64,000 nucleotides of DNA from Halodesulfovibrio aestuarii. GTDB taxonomy: Bacteria; Desulfobacterota; Desulfovibrionia; Desulfovibrionales; Desulfovibrionaceae. The DNA is taken from assembly GCF_050571805.1 (NCBI RefSeq), contig NZ_CP192219.1. The stretch is one strand, 5' to 3'. Under the pieces are notes generated by a model that saw nothing but the letters and a program-made list of their open reading frames with translations, was not told the origin of the DNA and did no database searches. Position numbers and translations under genes: made by a program. Shown here piece by piece: positions 24,859-33,935 of the stretch; within the stretch, counting starts at the first letter, position 1; every line of letters starts with the position of its first letter.

Positions 24859-26292
24859 CTACAAATATTTAATATAGAACACGCCTATATATGGTGGACG
24901 GTTTTCATGTGCCTGAGAGCCACCCGTATGCCTTGTTCCATCGTCATAATCACCTGTATTACGGCTGTTGAAGTTGTGATAAGTAGAACCCGACAAATCA
25001 TTACCCGTTTCATACGCAATTACGTGATGATGTGACGCAGTCGTGCTTATAGTCGGAGATACTTTATCAGCACCACCTTTACTTCCAACAGAATATTTTC
25101 CGCCTGCACCAACGGTAAATCGGTCTCTCATATTGGGCGTGCTTACATTTCTGCCATCTGGAGATGCATATGTGCGACCATCACACACGCCGTATCGCAA
25201 ATCAGGCTGTCCTGTTTTTTCATCAATAGGTCGTCCAGAGCTATTTACAGAACCACTAAACAATTCAATACCACCATGAATTTTAGAGTCTGCAATACGC
25301 GATCTGACTTCGCTTTCTGTGTAATAACGTGAATCATGATTGTGATTCGATGCAGCTTTGGTATTTGCGGCATTTAATGCCTGCGTTGCTCTATCGTATG
25401 CAGTCTTAGTGGCCTTGCTAGTCGACAGAGCATTTTCACTAGTTGACGAAACACTACTACTTTTAGAGTTAGGCAGGTTGCCAAGTCCCACCTGTGCAGG
25501 CGTATGCGTATGTGTTTTGGTAGCATATACGCTATTATGATTATGATTAGATGCTGCCTTTTGACCAGCCAGATCAAGAGCTTGTTTTCCTTTATCGTAA
25601 GCGACTTTTACGGCCTTACTCGTGGCAAGGCTGTTGCCACTGGTGGACGTTACGCTATCACTTTTTGCATTAGGTAAATTACCTAAACCTACCTGACTAG
25701 GTGTGTGCGTATGTCCAGCTGGTGGAAAAACTGAAGGCTTGCCAGTAATGACACTCCACGCATGGGTATGCTCGTTTAACAATTTTTTTAGATGCGGATG
25801 GGCACCTTGTGAGCCATTATGCTCTGCTAGCTGCTCATTCACGAACTCCTGACTCGCAAGAACCACCGTCGGATCAACAATCAGCGAAACAGCACCAGTA
25901 TTACCGAACGTCACAGGAGCTTTAATTACATGCTCCATCTTTGTCGGTTCTTCTGGCGCAGGCTTCCACATAACTGGATGTGTGCCGATTGCTAGCAGGA
26001 CATCTCCTGCATACAAAGCGGCTTCTCTGATATACCAGCCGCCCGCGTTGATAGGCACATGTGCTTCAAATACAACTTGCTTACCTGCGTCACTATCCCC
26101 CTGTTCATTAATAGTGATAGACTGCAATGCACCACGCCATACTTCATTAATGAGGGACGACGAACTCGTTGTGTGTTCCGGCACTGAGCCGTTACCATCG
26201 CCCAAGGCCATGTGGGTTGCCTGTAGCTTTGTGCCGCTTTCTTCAGCTTCAACTAATGCGGCAAGCCCTGCTTTTGTGAGAATGAGTGCCAT
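24859..26292 (-). CDS. Tail fibre protein with tandem His-rich repeats
   Basis: A 477-residue tail fibre. The N-terminus (MALILTKAGLAALVEAEESG, then LQATHMALGDGNGSVPE and INAGGWYIREAALYAGD) matches the baseplate-attachment domain of Mu/P2-type fibres. Residues about 190-340 contain two repeats of about 75 residues with THTPSQVGLGNLPNAKS and THTPAQVGLGNLPNSKS, each ending in KAASNHNH, likely metal-bound triple-helix spacer. The C-terminus has PNMRDRFTVGAGGKYSVGSK and ENRPPYIGVFYIKYL, the collar-like receptor tip. The ATG four codons inside the longer frame was chosen because the fibre family starts there. Confidence 0.85.
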   Translation of the reverse strand: MALILTKAGLAALVEAEESGTKLQATHMALGDGNGSVPEHTTSSSSLINEVWRGALQSITINEQGDSDAGKQVVFEAHVPINAGGWYIREAALYAGDVLLAIGTHPVMWKPAPEEPTKMEHVIKAPVTFGNTGAVSLIVDPTVVLASQEFVNEQLAEHNGSQGAHPHLKKLLNEHTHAWSVITGKPSVFPPAGHTHTPSQVGLGNLPNAKSDSVTSTSGNSLATSKAVKVAYDKGKQALDLAGQKAASNHNHNSVYATKTHTHTPAQVGLGNLPNSKSSSVSSTSENALSTSKATKTAYDRATQALNAANTKAASNHNHDSRYYTESEVRSRIADSKIHGGIELFSGSVNSSGRPIDEKTGQPDLRYGVCDGRTYASPDGRNVSTPNMRDRFTVGAGGKYSVGSKGGADKVSPTISTTASHHHVIAYETGNDLSGSTYHNFNSRNTGDYDDGTRHTGGSQAHENRPPYIGVFYIKYL

Positions 26293-26296
26293 AATG

Positions 26297-26947
26297 TTAT
26301 CCAAGACTTGTTGTTGTGATTGTATGCAGGCCGCAGCCTGAAGAAATAGTCACGGTCAAAAGAGCTTCTTTCGGCTTTTCTGGCTCCAAGGTAACAACAG
26401 AGCAAAGAAGTAATGTGCCTGAAGCATTTGCTGCGCCCTGCACTGCTGAATGCGTCTGCAAGGCAGCAAGCTTTGAACGGGCAGGCTTTGTTTCCTGAAC
26501 TGCCCAAGTGACCAGCGAGTAGTCATTAACCTCAAGCCCGTGTTTCGGGACAGGGATTTGCACTTTAAACTCTGCCCAGCGCACTGCATCGTCATTTCGG
26601 CAATTGTGGAATGTACAGCCGTCGTATCCATAATGCTGCAATATCTGCGGCATCCCTTCGGCCTTACCGCCTTGACGATGCCACGCATACGCTTTCACGA
26701 CACGTTTTCTATACTGGTCAGTTGATTCCAGCGGGTATTGAAGTATTCCACGAGTTGCGCCGTGTGTTGGAAGATATTGTTCCTCACAAGTCAGCGGGTT
26801 GAGCTGATCCCGAAGCCAGAAAATATCTTCTCGGATATCATCAAAAACCAGAGCAACACCTTTCGCGATGACTGAAATAAGACCCGGTGAATGGATAAGT
26901 GCCCACCCAAGTACATCCTTAAAGAATTTCCAGAAGGTACTTTTCAC
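26297..26947 (-). CDS. Tail protein I (P2 gpI / Mu gp48-like)
   Basis: A 216-residue baseplate wedge protein that closes the baseplate and holds the fibre. GRK-like signs are SPGLISVIAKGVALVFDDI, FWLRDQLNPLTCEEQYLP and YAWHRQGGKAEGMPQILQHY, typical of the Tail_P2_I family. It lies five bases after the gp47 gene stop and just before the fibre gene, the order found in Mu. Confidence 0.85.
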   Translation of the reverse strand: MKSTFWKFFKDVLGWALIHSPGLISVIAKGVALVFDDIREDIFWLRDQLNPLTCEEQYLPTHGATRGILQYPLESTDQYRKRVVKAYAWHRQGGKAEGMPQILQHYGYDGCTFHNCRNDDAVRWAEFKVQIPVPKHGLEVNDYSLVTWAVQETKPARSKLAALQTHSAVQGAANASGTLLLCSVVTLEPEKPKEALLTVTISSGCGLHTITTTSLG

Positions 26948-26951
26948 GCTG

Positions 26952-28121
26952 CTAGCTTTCCGACGCGGCTGTTGCCGTTAGGATTATGCTGGATAATACA
27001 GCAAGTCCGTCTTGCATGACGGGAAAATCTGCCGTTCCATTCCAAGTAATTTTTTTAATACCGGGTACTGCCATAATAGCGGCAACTAGCCTGTCTTTTG
27101 TGAGGTCTTCCCCAATCTGTAACGGAGTGATCCCGACAACCTTAGTCGGGTCTGTAAACAATGCCCGAACACGTTCCTCAACTTTGACCTTAGCCTCTTC
27201 CCGCTGTGTACCGGGATGACACTGAAGCGCTGCATTCAATGTAACGAGCACGTGTTGTGGAGCACGTACTTCCCAGTCGTCATTTACAGGATAGTTTCCA
27301 GTGATGGATTTACGCACTGCCTGAAGCAGCTCATCCGTAGGTATTCCGGCAGTGCCTTTGATAATGACGTCGACCGTACCCTGCCCCCGTGGGTGCTGAT
27401 CAAGAATACGACAGGCAACCACGCCAGTAATTTGCATTGCCCAACGTTCATAAGCGTGTTTGGTAACTCCATTATTACCAAGCCATGCAAGAGGAATACG
27501 CGGTGCAAGCTTATGATCAGCTTCAATATCCGCGCCTTCCTGCGTAAGCCAATTTGCCTTTACCGTGATGCTACTAATGCCAGAGACAGGCGTCACAAGC
27601 TCAAGGTACTGTCCTGCGGTCAAGTTGCTTGCGCATCCATACTCTTCGGCTTCGACCGGAATCAGCACGTTACTTGCTCCATCTGGTAGAACCACATCGC
27701 TCATTGTCACATAACGGTATACCTGCCCTGCCCCGTCTGGTTTTGTCCGCAAAATACGGCCATTCGGAATAACAATATTGCCTTGGCGACCTTCCCGACC
27801 GAACTCTATATTGCCTTTCGCTTTAGTTGCCTGCTTACGTGACTGCTCCACCTGATCCGCATGAAGGTCAAGCCACGATGCGTCCGCATGTTTCGCAAAC
27901 CCCTGCCGGACTGTTGCCTCTACTAGCTGATAAAGTTGGTAGAGACCCCAAGCAAACAACTCTATAAGACCACGCACCACGCCCTTGTTTAAATTCAATC
28001 TGCGAGGGAGCCAGCCTTTAGACTGATACTCTTCCTGCACTTCCTCAATTCGGGTAAAAAGCATCTGGCGGCAGTCGTCCAGCGATTTAGAAAGACGCGG
28101 TATTGGCATCGGGTTTGGCAT
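26952..28121 (-). CDS. Baseplate J-like protein (Mu gp47)
   Basis: A 389-residue baseplate wedge component. The N-terminal helix-rich part (RGLIELFAWGLYQLYQLVEA) is followed by the J-domain with NIVIPNGRILRTKPDGAGQV and VEAEEYGCASNLTAGQYLEL. The start overlaps the end of gp46 by 35 bases; the in-frame ATG at 28121 is the best candidate and 28109 is possible. Confidence 0.88.
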   Translation of the reverse strand: MPNPMPIPRLSKSLDDCRQMLFTRIEEVQEEYQSKGWLPRRLNLNKGVVRGLIELFAWGLYQLYQLVEATVRQGFAKHADASWLDLHADQVEQSRKQATKAKGNIEFGREGRQGNIVIPNGRILRTKPDGAGQVYRYVTMSDVVLPDGASNVLIPVEAEEYGCASNLTAGQYLELVTPVSGISSITVKANWLTQEGADIEADHKLAPRIPLAWLGNNGVTKHAYERWAMQITGVVACRILDQHPRGQGTVDVIIKGTAGIPTDELLQAVRKSITGNYPVNDDWEVRAPQHVLVTLNAALQCHPGTQREEAKVKVEERVRALFTDPTKVVGITPLQIGEDLTKDRLVAAIMAVPGIKKITWNGTADFPVMQDGLAVLSSIILTATAASES

Positions 28122-28551
28122 CAGCAAGTACCTGCTTCATTTTTCCGGTTTCATTTACAGCAAATGTAAGATTGTATTCGTGATCTTCATCAATAAACTG
28201 CCATGCGGCCTCTGCGGTAATACCCGCCTCATCCCAAGCAACCACCTTGCAACGTTCCGAGCCGATAACCACGCGAGGGTCTGTACGAATGGTGCGTTGC
28301 ACTTCCAATGCAAACGCTAACCTGCTAGAAGAATTCGACTCTTCTTTTATCCAGTCCGGCACAAGAGAACCGAACTCTTTGTGATAAAACAGGGTGCCAA
28401 GGTATGTGCGCAGTGCAAGCCAGATGTCTTGAATTCCGGTGTCCACACCGTCAGTCAAAACTAGCGTTCCGTCTGCCGCCACCTTGGCCTGTAAGGTATC
28501 GTCTAAGGCTATGTCTTGGGAAAAAATATTCAACAACTTAGCAGACTCCAT
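28087..28551 (-). CDS. Baseplate protein gp46 (gp25/lysozyme-like fold family)
   Basis: A 154-residue protein of the GP46/W family, part of the baseplate wedge core. Signs are LVLTDGVDTGIQDIWLALRT, a cross-over RTYLGTLFYHKEFGSLVPDW and IRTDPRVVIGSERCKV. It lies between gp45 (spike) and gp47, as in Mu. A plus-strand cargo gene starts nine bases from its start codon. Confidence 0.85.
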   Translation of the reverse strand: MESAKLLNIFSQDIALDDTLQAKVAADGTLVLTDGVDTGIQDIWLALRTYLGTLFYHKEFGSLVPDWIKEESNSSSRLAFALEVQRTIRTDPRVVIGSERCKVVAWDEAGITAEAAWQFIDEDHEYNLTFAVNETGKMKQVLADAKPDANTASF

Positions 28552-28559
28552 AGGAAATC

Positions 28560-29012
28560 ATGATGAGTAAAATAAATAAGGCATTCCAAAAAGACATCTT
28601 AACGACCTGCTGCAACTTTTCGAGAATTGCTGTAGCTGAGCACGTGTATCGTCCTATATACGATGAGTACTTCCCTTCCCAAAAACAAACTATCGATCAG
28701 GTGGTAACTGAACTCTACGAAGATAAACTTTTTTTTAACCTTAATGACCTTGAGCAGCGTGACCTGATTGAATTTATAAATTTTGACAAGAATCAAATAG
28801 CTAACCTCGGCTATTCTTGCCCCTTGCCTAAAATTCAAATCACCTCAAAAGGTCGCGACTATCTTCAAGCTCAACGACTTATTAACAAAATAAGAAATCT
28901 ACTTTTTCCATCAAAAAGGTTTGCGGACTTCCTGTGGGGCGTCTTCACAGGGGCTGGTGCTGCCATGTTAGGACAATACCTTATTAACTGTTTGAAACTA
29001 GCCCCTAAATAG
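28560..29012 (+). CDS. Plus-strand cargo gene in tail region, winged-helix and membrane segment
   Basis: A 150-residue AT-rich gene divergent from gp46 and convergent with gp45. The sequence reads as a helical N-terminus, TIDQVVTELYEDKLFFNLND and then IQITSKGRDYLQAQRLINK, which resembles the wing end of a winged-helix domain. A likely membrane segment (FLWGVFTGAGAAMLGQYLI) is near residues 123-141. No family is recognised. A start at the second ATG (28563) is equally possible. Membrane-bound small prophage proteins often act in superinfection exclusion, but that is inference. Confidence 0.65.
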   Translation: MMSKINKAFQKDILTTCCNFSRIAVAEHVYRPIYDEYFPSQKQTIDQVVTELYEDKLFFNLNDLEQRDLIEFINFDKNQIANLGYSCPLPKIQITSKGRDYLQAQRLINKIRNLLFPSKRFADFLWGVFTGAGAAMLGQYLINCLKLAPK

Positions 29013-29015
29013 CCG

Positions 29016-29717
29016 CTATACAGATCCACCACTCCGGCTCCCCGCGTGGCAGTTGCCGCCAACATCTACGTTTCCTGCTACGCTGAGGGAAGAACACTGC
29101 ACATGCCCTAAAACTGTTAGGCTGCCTTCCTGCTCTGTATGGGCTTTAACTGTTGTTGTGCCTATTCCACCGTCTGTGCCTGTTGCCTGCACATTGCCCT
29201 CTTGAATTATCTTGGGGGCTTTAATCGTCCAAACACCGCCGATAGTTTCATCTTTGTTGCCACCGATCTCTGTGCTGGCGTTGGCGGGTGTTACTTCAAT
29301 TAAATTTTTCTCAGCATCAATTTTTATATACGTTGAAGGGTCAGCCTGAATGATGAACGCTCCTACCTCGCAAGCAGGTGCACCGTTATTCTGCCAACGG
29401 AAATTACTAATACGTGGGTAGTTCGGGTCTCCATCGTAGTAGCTCAAGTCACACAGCGTCCCCACCATTGGCGGGCACACAACGCCTCTGTCTTTTCCGC
29501 CCCATAGAATGGGGATTTCTACTTTCGACACGACAGGTTCGTTTGTATCTTCTGATTCATCGTTCTTCAAAGGTTGCACGTCAGCCCAATAGCGCCCGTC
29601 GCTGGCGTAGGTTTGTACAACTTTCGCTTTGCGTGTGATGCGGTAGTAGACACGAAGGTTAGGCATTGCTATTTCTATAGCTCTTTTAATCAACTGAATT
29701 AGATCAATATTTCTCAC
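29016..29717 (-). CDS. Baseplate spike protein gpV-like (Mu gp45)
   Basis: A 233-residue central spike. The N-terminal OB-like region has KAKVVQTYASDGRYWADVQP and DRGVVCPPMVGTLCDLSYYD; the second half is a repetitive beta-helix (IGGNKDETIGGVWTIKAPKI, then VKAHTEQEGSLTVLGHV). The family punctures the outer membrane during infection. It lies between gp44 (hub) and gp46, interrupted on the other strand by two cargo genes. Confidence 0.85.
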   Translation of the reverse strand: MRNIDLIQLIKRAIEIAMPNLRVYYRITRKAKVVQTYASDGRYWADVQPLKNDESEDTNEPVVSKVEIPILWGGKDRGVVCPPMVGTLCDLSYYDGDPNYPRISNFRWQNNGAPACEVGAFIIQADPSTYIKIDAEKNLIEVTPANASTEIGGNKDETIGGVWTIKAPKIIQEGNVQATGTDGGIGTTTVKAHTEQEGSLTVLGHVQCSSLSVAGNVDVGGNCHAGSRSGGSV

Positions 29718-29742
29718 AACAAATAACCTTCTGGACTACTTT

Positions 29743-30021
29743 ATGCTTTACGAAAAAATAATTTTTAACGGCGATGAAATCAAAGTTATGGACTACTGTT
29801 TGTTCGAAACCTTTTTTAAAAACTCATTTGATAGTTCAAAAGACTCTACAAACAAACATCTCTCTTTAATTACGGACAATAAGAATTGGTTTGACACGTT
29901 AACGAAAGGAGATGCCTATTCCATCGGGTATCAAAACATTACACGGGAGTGGGTATTAAAAGAAAAACACGAAGAAAAAAAATTAGAACTGGAATTCAGT
30001 GAAATTACGCCCTCCAGCTAA
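29743..30021 (+). CDS. Plus-strand cargo gene in tail region, unknown function
   Basis: A 92-residue AT-rich gene, MLYEKIIFNGDEIKVMDYCL onward, starting 25 bases from the gp45 start and overlapping the end of the gp44 gene by 17 bases. It is acidic and soluble, with no recognised domain. Its support is the length of the frame, composition unlike the surrounding tail genes, and the same wedged arrangement as the other plus-strand genes. Confidence 0.5.
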   Translation: MLYEKIIFNGDEIKVMDYCLFETFFKNSFDSSKDSTNKHLSLITDNKNWFDTLTKGDAYSIGYQNITREWVLKEKHEEKKLELEFSEITPSS

Positions 30022-30823
30022 ATACACTCCTAATCCTATTCGGCTCAACGCTATGCGTTACCCGTAACGCCCTAAAGGTTCCTGCAATTCCCTTGCGGGA
30101 ATCTTTTAGCGTGAACCGCATTCCCGCCCGCATTGTCGGCAGTAGAAAGGTTTCAACCTCGCTGTGCCCGTATACTGTTTTTGCTGGAGTGTACCGGATA
30201 AGTCCTGCGCCTGTTGCAATGACTGGCGTTGTCTCCTGCCAATGATCACAAGGGGCAAAATGAACAAGCTTTGCTTCGCCCACCCACAAAGCATGGTCTT
30301 TCATATTACAGCCGTGCCCCTGTTGCAGTGTGTTTGAAAGCTGCTGTATGGCCTGCCAAACTGGCACGGTTGCCAAAGTCATACGCGGGATAATTTCTTG
30401 CGGCACATCCACAACACCTACGGTCAAACCGCTTGCTTCCAGAATACGTTTTGCAATGGCTGGTGCGGCTTCATTCACCCACATTTCGCATATAGTCTTT
30501 TGCGCTAATGGCAATTCAACACCTGCAGCATAAATAACGAGCTGGTCACGTTTCTTGCCTTGGCCTTGCTTCCAGCCATCAACCGTGCCCTTCCATTTGT
30601 GCGGCTTTTGGTTACGATAGCCTACTGCAATAGAAACTTCCGGAAACTGGGATAAGCTAGACAACATATTTTTCGCCGCACCAAAAACATGGTTAGGAAT
30701 ATGAATTTCTGCACGGCTTAATACCGTATGGCGGTCATAGGTGATGATGCAACGCGGCGCACGATGAATAAGGTAATTTCCAATCTGAATTGAAAGCTCT
30801 ATGCCGTAAATGTGAGACATCAT
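30005..30823 (-). CDS. Baseplate hub protein (Mu gp44, gpD-like)
   Basis: A 272-residue hub that joins the tube to the spike. Signs are the early beta-strand region with YDRHTVLSRAEIHIPNHVFG, VAVG-type VSIAVGYRNQKPHKWKGTVD, and QLSNTLQQGHGCNMKDHALW. It overlaps the preceding baseplate gene by four bases, fitting tight late-operon coupling. Family Phage_GPD/late control D-like. Confidence 0.82.
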   Translation of the reverse strand: MMSHIYGIELSIQIGNYLIHRAPRCIITYDRHTVLSRAEIHIPNHVFGAAKNMLSSLSQFPEVSIAVGYRNQKPHKWKGTVDGWKQGQGKKRDQLVIYAAGVELPLAQKTICEMWVNEAAPAIAKRILEASGLTVGVVDVPQEIIPRMTLATVPVWQAIQQLSNTLQQGHGCNMKDHALWVGEAKLVHFAPCDHWQETTPVIATGAGLIRYTPAKTVYGHSEVETFLLPTMRAGMRFTLKDSRKGIAGTFRALRVTHSVEPNRIRSVFSWRA

Positions 30824-31329
30824 CGGCCACCTAAAATGTGATCAGATAGCCCGGGGTCTACGTTTGCTGTTGTGTCAGGTGTAGTGCTTGATACTGAGCG
30901 CTTCTCTACAAGCTGGATAGGCGGGTTGTGTTCCACGAAACGTAGATTCACCGTAATAGAATCAGACTGATTGTTTTCTGAGCTGTTCAGACCATCAAAG
31001 ACAATTTCATCAATATTCCGTGCTGCAAGATGTGCGTTTGTCGTGCGGTACACCATAGGGTTACCGCCAGAGTCATGTCCCTTGTAGAGACGTGAAAGGG
31101 AGATAAGCTTGTCGTAGCAGGTAGAGCCTTCATCAGTCAGCAACTCCATCGTTACAGAGACCGCCGCGTCCTCCCACCCCATAGGCACTTTGACCTTGCC
31201 GGAAAGGCCATCCTGTTCTGCCTCATCAAAACGCACTTTTCCATCTACTGACAGGCGGGAGAGTACGCCGGGGACAAGCGTGTCCCCTAGCCGCAACTCA
31301 CCGTGCTCAAATGTAATATAGCCATCCAT
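30820..31329 (-). CDS. Baseplate complex protein (Mu gp43-position)
   Basis: A 169-residue protein between tape measure and hub, the place of Mu gp43. It has LGDTLVPGVLSRLSVDGKVR and SGKVKVPMGWEDAAVSVTME, resembling phage DNA-circulation/baseplate complex proteins. It overlaps the tape measure stop by one base and the hub start by four. Role is inferred mostly from order. Confidence 0.7.
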   Translation of the reverse strand: MDGYITFEHGELRLGDTLVPGVLSRLSVDGKVRFDEAEQDGLSGKVKVPMGWEDAAVSVTMELLTDEGSTCYDKLISLSRLYKGHDSGGNPMVYRTTNAHLAARNIDEIVFDGLNSSENNQSDSITVNLRFVEHNPPIQLVEKRSVSSTTPDTTANVDPGLSDHILGGR

Positions 31330-33665
31330 TAAAACGCTCCCTGAGGCGTCTGGCCGTCAAACTCTGATACTAGTTGCTGAAGGGCTGAAACAAAGTCCTG
31401 CGCATTACTTACGTCCGGCAAGGAAACAGTTAAATTCTGAATTACCACACCACCGGAAGAGCGCTCCTGTGGTCTTGGAGGCTGTTGCTTCTTAGCCTGC
31501 TTCGGTCTACCCAGTTCAGGCTGCTGGACTGGAACCACCACCTCTTGAGCTAATTTTGTCTCTGGAAAAGTTGGAATTTCCGGTAAAGTCACGCCTCCGC
31601 CTACAGGCTGCTCTACCACATTGGATATTGTTTCGATGGTAGTATTTTTACTGACTTCAACAGCTGCCAAATCAGGCACAGCCTGTTGCATAATGCCTGC
31701 GTCTGATTCCTGCTGAAGGACAGGAAGCTTTACACCTTCTTCAAGAACTTCTGGTACTACTTCTGCCACAGTAGACATGACTAAATCTGGAGTTTCAATA
31801 CCCGCCAGTGCGTTGTTAACAACGCCATGAAGGTCTGGCGCGGCCTTGGTCACACCTTCGCCAATGGTATCCATAACTTTTTGCCCGTTAAGGGTAAGAG
31901 CAGAAAGAGGACCTTCCTTAGCGTCTGAAAACGGCAGCAAATTACGGACACTGGTTAAAGCCGACTTTACAGCATCAAACGGCGCTGTTGCCATCGACTT
32001 CACACCTTCCACGAGGCTGCCTAAAATTCTTTTGCCAGCCTCAAACAACGAGATATCACCCTGCAGAAAATCAAAAATATGACCTACTGATGAAACCAAA
32101 ACTCGAAGTGGCGTAAACATAAGCTTTATCCCATCAACAAAGCTTGTAAGAAGCTTTCGGCCAGAATCTGACAAGTCAATATCAAATAGTCCCAAGACCG
32201 CTTCAACAACCCCTGTCAGGCCATCCATATGGAATGCACCGGCAATACGGTTCCATGCGTATTCCACCTCATCCGCAAAAGCGGTCACCGGCTCCCATAA
32301 CGAAACAAAGAAATTCTTAATATCATCCCAGTACGTCATAATGAGAATAGCACCCGCAACCAAAGCAGCAGCCACAAGAACAATAGGGTTAGCAAGAATC
32401 ATAAGGTTCATAGCACCAACCGCAGCGGTTGCCGCCCATGACGCTGCTGAAAACAACGTAACGGCAAGCGTAACCGCGGCTACGCCACCTACTAAGGCTA
32501 AAATAGCCTTTCCAACAGGATGGGACGCAAGCGCATTCAGCCACCCCACAACTCCTGTCACAGCATCCACCAAGACCTTAAGCGCTGGTGTGAATACGCT
32601 ACCAACTGAAATAGAAAGGCCCTCAACACCTGAATCTAAAATAGTAAGGGAGCCTTTCAAATTATCGAGTTGTTTTCCAGCCATTGCCGAGGCCGTTCCG
32701 GTGCTGTTAGAAAGCGTGTCGTGATATTCACGCAAAGAATTAACGCCCTGCCCAAGCAAAGCCGTAACCGACCCAACGGCCTCCTCACCAAAGACACGCT
32801 TTAAGAGTTCTGCCTGTTCAGCTGTACCCTTGCCTTGCATGGCGGTTTCCAAGCTGCCCATAATATCCAAAAACGGCAGCATGTTTCCCTGAGCATCACG
32901 GGTCACGATACCAAGACCACTTAACGCCTTTGCTGCGTCTCCAGTAGGAGCTGCCAAACGGTTAAACATAATCTTAGTTGCGGTACCAGCAACAGATGCG
33001 TTGATGTTTGCATCCGCTAGCTTGCCCGTAATGGCTGCAAGGAGCGCAAAATCACCACCTACACCAGCCACAACTGCGCCAGCGTTTTGCAATGCCATAC
33101 CTAAGCCGTCCACGTCCGTTGCGCTTGTTGTGGAAGCCGCCGCGATAATATCCGCAACCTCCGCGGCCTGCGCTGCTTCCATATGGAACGAGTTAAGCGC
33201 ACCAGAAGTAACACCCGCGGCATTAGCAAGGCTTGTTTGTGCCGCAGCAGCCAAATCAAGCAAACCCGGCATGGAGCCAACAACCTGATTTGCAGTAAAT
33301 CCTTTCTTTGCAAGTTCTGTCTGTGCTTCAACAACCTGTGCGGCACTAAAAGCGGTGCTTGCCCCAAGGTCTAACGCTGATTGCTCCATGACATTCATAT
33401 CCGCAGCGCTGGCGTTACTAATAGCCCCAAGACCGGACAACGCAGCCTCAAATTCCATCGCGACGCCAATCGTTGGCGCAAAGGCACCAAGCACAATCCC
33501 CGCAGCCAGCGCTAGAGGCAGAAGCCTTTTAGTAAGGCCGCCCATCATGCTTGATAGGCGGCCTCCTTCAACGTCTGTAGAGCGGAATGACTGGCGAATC
33601 CTGTTCAGGGGACCAGAAAGGTTGTCGAGCAAACTGAATGTTGCGAAAACTTCAAATAGTTCCAT
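31329..33665 (-). CDS. Tail tape measure protein
   Basis: A 778-residue tape measure. Residues about 75-320 carry the PhageMin_Tail domain (SALDLGASTAFSAAQVVEAQ, then AAITGKLADANINASVAGTA). Several hydrophobic helices (AILALVGGVAAVTLAVTLFS and PIVLVAAALVAGAILIMTYW) follow; the rest is alanine-rich helix ending in a charged segment. Its length sets the tail length. The ATG at 33665 was chosen as it follows AGGGTGAAG. Confidence 0.92.
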   Translation of the reverse strand: MELFEVFATFSLLDNLSGPLNRIRQSFRSTDVEGGRLSSMMGGLTKRLLPLALAAGIVLGAFAPTIGVAMEFEAALSGLGAISNASAADMNVMEQSALDLGASTAFSAAQVVEAQTELAKKGFTANQVVGSMPGLLDLAAAAQTSLANAAGVTSGALNSFHMEAAQAAEVADIIAAASTTSATDVDGLGMALQNAGAVVAGVGGDFALLAAITGKLADANINASVAGTATKIMFNRLAAPTGDAAKALSGLGIVTRDAQGNMLPFLDIMGSLETAMQGKGTAEQAELLKRVFGEEAVGSVTALLGQGVNSLREYHDTLSNSTGTASAMAGKQLDNLKGSLTILDSGVEGLSISVGSVFTPALKVLVDAVTGVVGWLNALASHPVGKAILALVGGVAAVTLAVTLFSAASWAATAAVGAMNLMILANPIVLVAAALVAGAILIMTYWDDIKNFFVSLWEPVTAFADEVEYAWNRIAGAFHMDGLTGVVEAVLGLFDIDLSDSGRKLLTSFVDGIKLMFTPLRVLVSSVGHIFDFLQGDISLFEAGKRILGSLVEGVKSMATAPFDAVKSALTSVRNLLPFSDAKEGPLSALTLNGQKVMDTIGEGVTKAAPDLHGVVNNALAGIETPDLVMSTVAEVVPEVLEEGVKLPVLQQESDAGIMQQAVPDLAAVEVSKNTTIETISNVVEQPVGGGVTLPEIPTFPETKLAQEVVVPVQQPELGRPKQAKKQQPPRPQERSSGGVVIQNLTVSLPDVSNAQDFVSALQQLVSEFDGQTPQGAF

Positions 33666-33717
33666 TGACTTCACCCTTACAGTGTCTATCTATGCTTCAG
33701 ATAAGGAGAATATTAAT

Positions 33718-33927
33718 TTGACAAAGAAAGAAATTAAAACATTACTGGTTACTTTACTCAAAAATAAAAAAAGCCAGACTGTAACGAACCTAGAGCTTAA
33801 CAGTTACCTTTCAGCCGATGATGCAGACATTCTATCTGAATGCGTCGTAGAGTTATCTGAAGAAAAAATCATACGGGTAAATCCCGGTTCGCTCTGCAAA
33901 GGTCATAACTTTGCTTCGTTCTCCTAA
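33718..33927 (+). CDS. Plus-strand cargo gene with TTG start, unknown function
   Basis: A 69-residue protein with a TTG start, supported by AAGGAGA seven bases upstream. It begins LTKKEIKTLLVTLLKNKKSQ; the layout, TNLELNSYLSADDADILSEC and VVELSEEKIIRVNPG, looks like a small winged-helix. It lies divergently 52 bases from the tape measure start and converges on the tail-chaperone end. Unknown role; same wedge position as the other plus-strand genes. Confidence 0.55.
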   Translation: MTKKEIKTLLVTLLKNKKSQTVTNLELNSYLSADDADILSECVVELSEEKIIRVNPGSLCKGHNFASFS

Positions 33928-33935
33928 CAAACCTT

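Noticed and set aside
33355..33717. Long plus-strand frame upstream of the TTG-start cargo gene
   Set aside because: This part is the antisense shadow of the tape measure gene. The real gene begins at the TTG with AAGGAGA upstream.
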